Part shown: in pieces, positions 23,825 to 33,700 of the stretch | Layout: each line of letters begins with the position of its first letter | Numbering within the stretch: the stretch's first letter is position 1 | Source: Mesocentrotus franciscanus | Taxonomy: Eukaryota > Echinodermata > Echinoidea > Camarodonta > Strongylocentrotidae | Assembly (NCBI GenBank): GCA_037976565.1 | Contig: CP137675.1 | Coordinates: forward strand, 17,436,813-17,500,812 | Length of the DNA: 64,000 nucleotides | Direction of reading: 5' to 3' | Notes under the pieces: generated by a model | Told to the model about the DNA's origin: nothing | Seen by the model: the letters and a program-made list of their open reading frames with translations, nothing else | The model's database searches: none | Position numbers and translations under genes: made by a program

Positions 23825-24224
23825 TAGGCACGTCTTCATCATCTCGAGATAGCCAAATAGCCCGCTATTTCTGATTTGGGAAATAATCCCCAAGTTACAA
23901 ATCGCGTCTTCATCAGCTCGAGATTCGACCTCGAAACTTGAAACTCGACCTTGATAAATTAGCTCGAGATATTTTGCTCAGCGTTAGCGCATAGTGCGAG
24001 TCTTCGGTCTGGTGAAGACGCACGGACAAATAGCGGGATATTTTGCCAAATAGCGGGATAGTTTGCAAACTATCCCAAGATATCTTGGGATGACAATCCC
24101 GACCAAATATCCCTCTAATTGCAACTTCCGGCTGATGAAGACGCAAATTAGCTGGATAGTTTGCGATCGGGATAGTTCAAATAGCGGGATATTTGGCAAT
24201 CTCGAGCTAGTGAAGACAGGCCTT
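23825..24224. mobile_element. TAGGC-ended MITE, copy 1
   Basis: Left end TAGGCACGTCTTCATCATCT and right end GAGCTAGTGAAGACAGGCC are inverted; arms are ~45 bp (CTCGAGAT..GCCAAATAGCCCGCTATTT). The interior has several further GATGAAGACG and ATAGCGGGATA words. A second copy is at 28,524. Confidence 0.8.
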
Positions 24225-24451
24225 ATGAGTGTTTATCTACTGATCTATAGATGACTGGTTAAAACACATTTGAAATTTCCAATGGATTCATCAATGATTA
24301 CCTAGAGGGAGTCTTGATTTTTAACAGGGTCATAGACATTAAAAATGAAATAGCAGTGGTCATACGAGACATGTCCTGTAAGACATGGATCATTATTATG
24401 TGACTTCATTTACTTTAACTGATTACACAATCATGAATTAGAATACACAAA

Positions 24452-24978
24452 CCCCCTGTCCACACACAACATTTTCCGTGATTAGGCATGATTAGTTATA
24501 CCGTTTTGCGATAGTTATACCGTTTCGCGATAGTTATATGATGAAATTGAGTGTGTGGACGCTTACTAACGATACGTCGTATAGCGAAGTCGTATAACGA
24601 AACGCAGGTTTGGGCATCGTTTCGAACTAGAACTCAATAACTAATCACGCCTAATCACGCTTAATCACGGAAACTTTGTGTGTTGACGGAACTAGTCTAA
24701 CTGGCGGGGCTTAACGTCGGATCGCGAAAGGAGACCTGACCTCTCATTTCCGCTTCCATTTCATGACCGCAGTAGCAAACTGCGCACCTATATGACATTT
24801 CGCTGTAGAGTTTTGGGATTACTTTCTTGTGTGTGTGGACACCCTGGAATTTATACGATATATGATTCTTTATACGACGTTTCTTGTGTGTGGACAGCCT
24901 GGAATTTATACGATGATTCTTTATACGACGTATCGTTATAGAGTTTCGGGATAAATTGTTTTGTGTGTGGACACGCTG
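24452..24978. mobile_element. Inverted-repeat element with CCACACACAA ends
   Basis: CCTGTCCACACACAACATTT at the left is inverted in TTGTGTGTGGACACGCTG at the right. The phrase GTGTGTGGACA recurs internally near 24,551, 24,831, 24,886 and 24,962, with TATACGA(CG) words, so the right half is itself repetitive. Confidence 0.65.
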
Positions 24979-25470
24979 AAATTAAGCTGTGAACTCATGG
25001 CCCATAACTCAAAAGCAGCCCAGGTTAATCCTGAATAACTTTAGTTGAAGGCCAAGTGTCAGCTCCTAAATTCCATGTAAATACATTTAATTATCCAGCA
25101 GAGTAGGCAGCTGAAATGAAATAAATTTAGTCATGAAGTGAAGATGAAAAGTGAATTTCATAGAGACACATTTTTGCATTTTCATTCCCATTCAAAAGTA
25201 TGGTGATTTGTAACGATAAAGAGGTTGACATCTGGCACTCCATAAGTTGACAGACTAATTAAACGTCCTCGGGAAGGAGGGGGTTAAACTGCACTTTTAG
25301 TTAGGTGGCTTTTTGAAAATATCTTTTGAAGGAATTTTTTAATTTGAAACAGTCACGTTTCATTTGATATGTCCTTTGAGAGTCCGAGTTTTTTGTTTGT
25401 CGTAATTATACAGTTACTGGCAATGCAATATGAAATCTTCCACTTGAGTGCTTTCTTTCAAAGGTCACAT
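24979..25470. other. No gene seen
   Basis: Unique-looking spacer; nothing coding recognised. Confidence 0.4.
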
Positions 25471-25493
25471 TTCTCTCTCTCTCTCTCTTCTCT

Positions 25494-25531
<38 letters not shown>

Positions 25532-25540
25532 CTCTCTCTC
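25471..25540 (+). repeat. (CT)n microsatellite
   Basis: A nearly pure TC/CT run with single-base interruptions. Confidence 0.95.
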
Positions 25541-25725
25541 ACCCCCATGATTGATACCAGTACCTTGAAAAGAGTGCGTCTATATTTGATTTATATCCTT
25601 AATAGAAAATAGTTTAAAAACTAAAGGGATATAAACTATTTGTAAAGCTGAAAATAACATCAAATCACCCATTTTATCCAAACTAATAAGGACATGAAAT
25701 ATAAGAAAATCTTGTGGTTAACTAA

Positions 25726-26025
25726 GGGTGCGTTCAAGCGATTTTTCGAAGCTAGAATCACAAACATGAATCACAATTCAAAACGCCGATACAAAACACG
25801 GTTACTGTGGGAGATCGTTCAAGCGATTTTCCATCAACGATGATTCTCGCTCATTTCAAGCCCATGCACCCAGGAAGAATAGAAATAGGTAGCGATAATA
25901 TATATACTGTAATAGATAATGACGTCATAGAATCATGATTGAGATCTCCGTTCGTTCAAGCGAATTTTAGCGACCTTGATTCTGCAGAATCATGATACAA
26001 AAAAAGTGTTGATTGAACGCACCCC
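25726..26025. mobile_element. MITE with GGGTGCGTTCAA ends
   Basis: GGGTGCGTTCAAGCG at the left and TTGATTGAACGCACCC at the right are inverted. Internal ATCGTTCAAGCG and CGTTCAAGCGAATTTT repeat the terminal theme. A TGACGTCA lies at 25,920. The ends suggest hAT affinity, not proven. Confidence 0.75.
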
Positions 26026-26300
26026 TAGATTAATGACATTCTCATTGCCCAGTTACATCAGCGCATTGTAGACAAATACATGTACAGTCATAGTGGTGTG
26101 TGATGTCAAGCGGGGTATATCCATAATATACCCCTTTTGACATCACACACATCCATTTCTTTCATATCCATTTCTTTCGAGCTATTCCTGTTGATTCCCT
26201 GCATGGGAATTCTTTTACATGGGATATAAAACCTGATGATAGAGTGTCTTTTAGCAAAAGTATGATTGAAACACTCCATGTCTGAGCCAAGTTTTGTAAA

Positions 26301-26544
26301 TACAGTCAAACCTGTCTATAGCGACCGCCTAAGGGAAACACAAAAAGTGGTCTTTGTAGACAGGTTCCTTACAGTCAAACCTGCTTTAGTGACCACCTGT
26401 TTACAAAGACCACATTTTTTCCCCCTTGAACATGGTTTCTCATTGAAAGATGTACCAAAGGAACCTGTACATAAAGACCACCTGCCTATAAAGACCACCC
26501 AAGGGAGACAAGAAAAGTGGTCTTTATAGGCAGGTTTCGTTGTA
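26301..26544. mobile_element. Tc1/mariner-like MITE
   Basis: TA + CAGTCAAACCTGTCTATA at the left and TATAGGCAGGTTTCGTTG + TA at the right, with a second internal CAGTCAAACCTG at 26,373 and many (A)AAAGTGGTCTTT/AAAGACCAC words. The TA dinucleotides fit a Tc1/mariner target duplication. Open frames on both strands here are products of the inverted repeat. Confidence 0.75.
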
Positions 26545-28523
26545 TTTGAGGTAGTTACAGCTTAAATGAGGTGCACTATAATGTGCAGAAAAGTCATTGA
26601 ATCCAGTGACTAGGAATAATGAACTGTAATACACTTTGATCAGTTAATGGTAAAGTGATATAAGAAACTGGTATTATCATGACTATACATGTGGTATATT
26701 ATACATAAAAGTGTAATACACTAGACACAATGTACATGTAGAGGTCTGTAGGCTTCTTTGATCACATGCTGAGAGCCAGTAGAGTGTGAAATCTGTGTTA
26801 ACTGTTAAGGTCATATTCAATGCCTGTCTGGTTTTCAGCAGACGATGTACTGTTTGTAGAGTAGCAACCAGGCAGAAAAGTTCATAAATGGTACAGGTAG
26901 GTTTACTGGCAATAAATACGATCATCTTGGTCCTTAGGATAGGACTTGTGTACCACATGCAATCACCTGAAAAAATAATTGTGTATAGCTACAATGTATA
27001 AACCAACCTCAAAACAACTTTGCCTGGCATTTTATATGTAAACGGTTCCGTGCAAGCTCTATTCTATCCGAGTGCGTACGCGTGCGTTAACTATAATCTA
27101 CTGGTGGTCTTCCATGAGGCCCTGTTTGGTAACAACAAAATGCAATAACAATCGTGAATACAATTTCATAACAGTAACAGAACAAAACACAAAAGGAAAT
27201 GGGTATATGCATGTACATATTTACAAATTCTTTGGTATCCTTGTAATATATGTGGACTTTTTGAATGAAATACTTATGCATATTAATATTGTATTACATT
27301 TATAGACATAATCTGTTTTTAAATCAGCTGAAATATAATAAATTAAGTTTTAGACATGTTTACTTTTTGAAAATAGCCTCATATAGCTTTGTAGCTTTGG
27401 AAGCTCATAAACAAAGTAAAGACAATCTTGGCTCAATATTTATTTATACTTGAGATACCAAAATTGTTACATGCATATTTTTAAGCATATATGTACCGGT
27501 ACATATTTACAAAGATTGAATTCCTTGTTAAATAATAAATGTTGACTGGATGTAGCATTTGAATAAGCAAGCTAAATACTAATGAACATATCAATATCTT
27601 TCAAACTGATAATGAATGATGTCATTCATTCGATTTGAAAAGCTAATTCAGTCATCACACCCTACATTATGAGAACTATGAAGCAAAGTCCATCAAATAT
27701 GAGGATGAATATGAATAGGGCTGTTAATATAGAGTTGTATTGTAAACACATAATAGACCAATGGTGCGCTTCAGACAGGAGAAATGCAGTGAAATATAAT
27801 GAGAAATAAAAGTAGGCAATCAATCATGAGGTGGCATAATGTCCTCTACATGTAGGCATTCTCTTATTATAGTCATAGAAAACATGCAGAGCAAAACATA
27901 TGGTAGTTGTTTTCAATGTGCTTTTTATATACATGTATAATAAACACATTGAACATTATCATAATTTTCACGATTTTAGCAATCTGTTTCCACGTGGCAA
28001 TGTTATACATGTATACTTTAATAGGAGTACATAGAAGATATACCACCTGGTAGTAAATTCATGTCGATATACAAATAAACAGAAAAAAAACTTTTAAATG
28101 CATGACTAAGTGTGTTCCAAAGACAAACAAAACACTAAAGTTGTACGTACCAATCACTTAAATGATTAATATATGTACAGCTAGAATGTGTACAAAATCA
28201 ACCTAAAAAAAACTTTACCTGACATTCTAGTGGTTAACAATTAAAGAGTATGAAGTGCTAAAATAAAGAAACACAGAAATCTCCACACATGGAGCCCAAG
28301 TTGGACTTTCCAAATGTGCCATTTTCTATCATGAGCATATACTTGGGCATTGACCAGTCTACGCACAATGCTTTATGTTAATTGAGATTGTGTTCAAACT
28401 TGCAATCTCTTTATAGAAGCACTACTTACAGCTCATATCTTGAATAAAGTATATTGACATAGAACCCCTTTAACATATGGAGCAAAATTCACATATATGT
28501 CAAATAAAACTTTTTATTCACAG
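26545..28523. other. Intergenic, no gene seen
   Basis: About 2 kb of AT-rich sequence without an exon, transposon end or RNA gene that I can recognise. Confidence 0.45.
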
Positions 28524-28869
28524 TAGGCATGTCTTCATCAGCTCGAGATTGCCAAATAGCCCGCTATTTCTGATTTGGGAAATAAGCCTGAAGTTACAAA
28601 TCGCGTCTTCATCAGCTCGAAACTTGAGCTTCAGAAATTAGCTCGGGATATTTTGCTCAGCGTTCGCGCAGAGTGCGATTCTTCGGGCTGGTGAAGACAC
28701 ACCGGACAAATAGCGGGATATTTTGCAAACTAGACCAAAATATCTTGGGATGATTATCTCTACCAAATATCCCGCTAATTGCAACTGCGGGCTGATGGAG
28801 ATAATTTGCGATCTGGATCGTTAAAATAGCGGGTTATTTGTCAATCTCGAGCTGATGAAGACAGGCCTA
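28524..28869. mobile_element. TAGGC-ended MITE, copy 2
   Basis: Bounded TAGGCATGTCTTCATCAGCT ... AGCTGATGAAGACAGGCCTA. It aligns along its length with copy 1 (TTTCTGATTTGGGAAATAA, TCGCGTCTTCATCAGCTCGA, CAAATAGCGGGATATTTTGC). TA at both edges suggests a TA target duplication. Confidence 0.85.
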
Positions 28870-29295
28870 GATATCACTAACTATTAAGCCTTTTGTGTTC
28901 CAGACGTGTCTTTCTGTGCCACATTTTACAAAGCTTTTTTAAGGGAGGAGGTAAAATGTACTCTCTTCCTATCCTTCTCTTCTGGATAAGCTTTTACAAG
29001 ACAATACCATTAAATAGTTAAACTAGCCTTGTAAACCTTCATATAGTGCAATACTCCAAATATTTTAAATCTCCTGCGTGACATACTATTAATCTCTTTC
29101 TCTGTGACTACTCTTTTAATGACACCTGCTGTTGTCTAATTGATACTTATTCTGAATACAATCTAGAATAATTGCAACAAGCATCCATTCTCATTTCATT
29201 TACTGTATTGTATGCTGTTTTTCCTTTTCTCTAGAGGCCTTCCTGTTCATAAAAAGTATAGTTTTGTCCTTATAATTGTACTTTATATCTTCCTT

Positions 29296-29440
29296 TTAAA
29301 GGTACTATGTCCCATTTGCAGGCCCCAAAAATGAAAAGGTTAAATTCAAACAGCATTTGAAATATAATTCTCATTTAGAACTTCCCTGAAAACAGGGTTT
29401 TTAAAATGTCTTTTTGTGGCAAAAGTGCATTTCCAAGTTT
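29296..29440 (+). mobile_element. TTAA element (family A), left end fragment
   Basis: TTAA + AGGTACTATGTCCCATTTGC then AGGCCCC, GAAAAGGTTAAATTC, AGCATTTGAAA, TTTAGAACTTCCC: colinear with 146-300 and 54,310-54,420. No right end found. Confidence 0.7.
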
Positions 29441-29550
29441 ACATGTACACCCTTTAAACAGGACATTAAATTAGTACTGTAATGTGTTCAGAAAGATGTC
29501 ATCTGTTTAAAGTCAGAAGGGAGTTAAATTTGTGTCAAATTATATAAATC

Positions 29551-30402
29551 AAAGATGTTCATGCGTGGGTGTATAGAGGGCAGCACACGGACACCGCCAT
29601 CACAATCTCCTGAAGGAAACTCAGTTTGTACATCGGAGCGGTTTCGGAGTACCGTGCGTAGTACCATAATAATCGTACCTAATACAGTCATAGTTCTGGT
29701 CTCGACGTAGATGTTAGACTTAGAGAGCCAGAGGTATCGGCGTCAGTATATCTGCAGCACCGCTGACGAGTGTGCATTTCCAGCAGATGCCTTGCAAATT
29801 CTGCGTCACTTCGCTTGCTGCTGCCGGTGCTGGTACTGAAGAAAGTCTTCATCTGCCTCCTCCATTCGTCATGTATATCGTACAGGTTGATCCGATGATG
29901 TGGTCTATGTGGATGTTGCTTTTCACCTCTTTTGTCACCTTCCTCCTTCATTTTGTCTCAGTTTTCTGACACTTCTCTCGTGATTTGACTTCGCTTTTTG
30001 TTTACGTTTTCGCATGTACAAAGTGAAATATCATGTACGCGTTGTGTGCAACAACGCCCGGATATTGACCATAATACATAATACAATCTTCGAATTCCCA
30101 TCAAATATCAAATAAAACTTGCAAGATTAAATTGTAAATAAATATATTTCGCAGAATTATAATAATGTGCATTTTTAAATGTATTTGATTAATCACATAT
30201 CAATCAAATAGTCAATTGAAACTCAGAATAAATCGGGCGCGGCACGACTAGACTCGGTCGTTCGTGAAGTAGGCAAGTTGGCGATCACTACATAACACTG
30301 AGCCAACGGGTATTACACTCCCGTGGGTAAAAAGTTTGCAAGATGGTATAGGTATCGCACGTCCGTGTGCTGCCCTCTATATACCCATGCATGAACATCT
30401 TT
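29551..30402. mobile_element. 852-bp element with 42-bp inverted ends
   Basis: AAAGATGTTCATGCGTGGGT at the left and ACCCATGCATGAACATCTTT at the right; inverted identity continues through ATAGAGGGCAGCACACGGAC for 42 bp with few mismatches. A minus-strand frame (29,688-29,951, 87 residues with SDAEFARHLLEMH) might be a transposase relic or captured sequence; I do not recognise it. The element ends about 270 bp before the first exon of the main gene. Confidence 0.75.
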
Positions 30403-30672
30403 AACACAGGAAATCTAAAAATAAGTGGGAAAATACGTTGGAATTTTTTGAAGAAATTATGTGGCAGATTATTAAACCTCTTCTGATATAATTAAGGAAA
30501 AAAATGGCCTTGAAGATTGGGAGCAGTCAGTCACTTAGTTAAGTATGCTTATAGCACATAGTACAGTAATCAGGTTACTTTTATTTGATTTGATGAGTAA
30601 TGTGTTGAATTAATTTTAGAAATGTATTGAATTTGTAATTTTAAAATGGTTTGTCTTTTTTCTTCTTCACAG
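30403..30672 (+). other. Intron/upstream sequence ending in a splice acceptor
   Basis: The segment ends with a pyrimidine tract, TTTTTTCTTCTTCACAG, giving a strong 3' splice site whose AG is at 30,671-30,672. This implies at least one upstream non-coding exon, which I cannot locate. Confidence 0.65.
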
Positions 30673-30677
30673 ATTGA

Positions 30678-30755
30678 ATGTCCTCTGACATCACAATGAC
30701 CAACCTCCCTGGCTATGTGACAACTTTGAAAGAAAGTAACTCAAGTGAACAGTGA
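30678..30755 (+). promoter_or_regulatory. Upstream ORF in the 5' leader
   Basis: Five bases after the predicted splice acceptor an ATG opens a 25-residue frame (MSSDITMTNLPGYVTTLKES, then NSSEQ, stop). It ends 37 nt before the main ATG and does not overlap it. If the exon is transcribed as proposed, ribosomes would meet this frame first and must reinitiate or leaky-scan to reach the main start, so it could reduce translation. Function is inferred from position only. Confidence 0.5.
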
Positions 30756-30792
30756 CTAAGTCCCTTCTCATTGAAAGTGGCAGCTGGAAGAC

Positions 30793-33700
30793 ATGGCCAC
30801 TGACCAGCCGTACAAGATGCCTTACCCAAGGTCACAAGTTGGCCAGATGTATGATGTCCGAGCCCAGGGTCTAGCCATCGCCCAAGGTCACCTACCCAAT
30901 CTAACACACTCAGCAACTAGTGCCTTCAGACCTGCAGGTGTACCTCAAGTGCCTTTACAGCAACGTTTGGTATCACCAAGAGTCATTCCATCCAACCAAG
31001 AACAGTACCATCAACAAAGAACAGTGCCTTACGGGAGCAGTGGAAAACATGCTGTGCAACTGGAACTGCATCAGAAGCAGCAGCACCAGAACTTGCCAGC
31101 GACAATCCCAGCCAACAGGTTTCAAGAGATTTCCATGGATGTGCATCAAAGGGCAGCTCCTAATCCTGCTGCACAATCTGCTGCCCCAGTCCAGTATCCT
31201 CCTTTAATGCATCAATACAGTGCTGTCCAAGGGACAAGGGACCATGAGATTCTTCATCAAGAACTGCGTATGCTGCATGCTGCGCATTATCAAGAGAAAA
31301 ATAGAAAAGATGAGCTTTTGGACGCCTACATGAAACAAAAAATGGCAGTGGAAAAGAAACAAAGGCCACAGACATCAGTAGCTCATCATGCAATATGTGA
31401 TACACAAAGAAAATCACAAATTCTCTCCAACAATAGTGCAGTTTTTAGAAAGAAGTTCTTTGAAGAAACGCATACATATGGACATCAAACACAGTCAATG
31501 TACTTACCAAAAAGGGAAGAGTTGTATCAAGCAAGAAAAGTCAGGGTTCCTCTAGGCTCTGCTGTCCCTCCAACCCATCCCCAAATGGCCTCTTATCCTC
31601 ATGCACACCCTGAGACACAGGTGAGACTTGATGTACCCTTGCAACATCGTGTTCCTCAAACCCATCTTGTACAGGCCATCAAAGAGAGTGTTACGACAGC
31701 TAACAATTTTGTTTGTAGGCCAGGAGATTATCACAACTATCATCTCAACGAGAGATATGGTGTGCCTCAACAGTACCAAACCAGAGGTCAGGGAGTTATG
31801 ATGCCACATCAGCCAGTACAGTACACGCACCAAGAAGTATTCCAGAGCCAGAGAAAACAAAGGAATTTTCCTACACAATTGCATGCTGCCAACTTAATAC
31901 ATTCTGAAGTGCAACACCAACCACAAAAACAGCCAAATTTTCCCCTGCAGTATCGCCCAGATTTTGCTATGATGCCAGATGACATTGTACAAATGCCTGT
32001 AACATCGCACGTAGGACAAGTGAAGCAGGAACAGACCATGGATATTCGGGCCTCGGTGGCTGGACGTATGCGCAGCCTTTCAGATCAAATTTTGAGGAAC
32101 AGAATATGTGAGAATGAAGACAAAATGAACTGTACTGATGATGATAGCAAAGAAAGCAGGAGATTGTCCAAAATGGCAGTTTCCATAAGGGAAGAACAAA
32201 TGCAACTCAAGGAAGTACTGGAAAAATCGCTTCATAGAGCAGCTGTTCAAAGCATTCAGAAGGGTGTCAAGGAGAACATAAGAGATCCATCAAGCCACAT
32301 CATTGCTGGTTCATCTTGTGACAATGAATCAATGCCCAGAATTGTTGAAGTCCGGAGTTTAGCAAATCAGGAATTGAATAGTGCAGTGCCAGGAGCACAT
32401 TTGAATGCTTCAAAGGGAGCTGTTCTAGGTATTTCAACAGAGGATGTGTTAGGAAGTAATCTAAAACCTTCCAAACCCAAATCGGTCATGATAAAGGCAC
32501 ACCAAGAGCTCCAGGAAGTACCCTTGAATGTCAACAGAGTGCCATCCATAGGAAGCCTGGACAGTGATAATGGTCGTAAAGATTCATGGGACAGTGGTAT
32601 CGAGTCACCACCTTGGCCTGAAAACAGAGAAGCTTGTGTGATGAATATGAAAAGAGCAGCATCATTTACATGTGATGATATGGCATCTCTGAGTATTCCA
32701 CACCAAAGTCAGAAGGAGAAAGTGGTAGAAAGGAAACAGTCGGACAACTCCATAGTAAATTTAGGATTGGACTTGTCTGCAAAGGATCAAACAAACAGAG
32801 CAGATGTGTTGTGCAATTCATTACCAGAAGCCTCAAATAGAAATAGACAGCTATCAGGTGATGAAGGAGAAAAGAGGAGTGTATCAAGAGGGCCTGTAAG
32901 ATTGATGAATCGAAAGAGGAGCTTGCCTGTGGATGATATTTGTCCTGTAGAACCTAAAATGTTGAACTCTGATCCTCAAGCTCTTGATTACTCCAAGCTT
33001 AGGAGAGAGTATGTCCCTGAAGAGATCATACTTTCTCAGGCAGGAAACTCTTTGAAAGGTCAACCTGTTACAACCATCGTTGTCGAAGATGAAAGTCCTT
33101 TGGACTTGTCCTTGAAAAAAGACCAAGAGGAAACTTACATTGAGATCGAGGAAATGGAAGAAGTACATCTAGATGAAGAGAAACCCAATGTAGATGAAAT
33201 TAAGGAAGATAAAGAAGAAATTGATAGTAAAATGAAGAGGGGAGAAACATGTGATGGAGAAAAAAAGAAGGGAACCGATACAGCAGCCAATGATACCAAT
33301 GAAAGGGTCATTCCAAGTTCTGAAAATCAAATGCAAGGGTACTTTGGTACCATAATGATGCGAGCTCTGAAAAGATTATGGTCTGAATCAAAGACAAAAT
33401 TAGATGGAGAGGATGCAGCCAAAGCCAAGCCAGAGTGCGTTGAAAGTAGCGATGAAGATTCAGGGAAGTACTTCCAGCCATCCTCTGTTACAACATTGAA
33501 AAATGTACCAAGAGTGGACAGCCCAGTTGGATTACCACTGTCTTTGGAGCATGAGTCAGTTAAGAATATGCTTTCTAGCAGCAGTTCATCCTATTCATTA
33601 GAGACTGCTCTATGTGAACTTATGCAGCAATCATCAGATGCTTTCAAACATGGAGGAGATATCTTCCAGCACTTTGATAAGATCATTAAACGAGAACTGA

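Noticed and set aside
29688..29969. Small protein genes on either strand
   Set aside because: Both lie inside an inverted-repeat element and overlap each other; no recognised domain, so kept only as a query.
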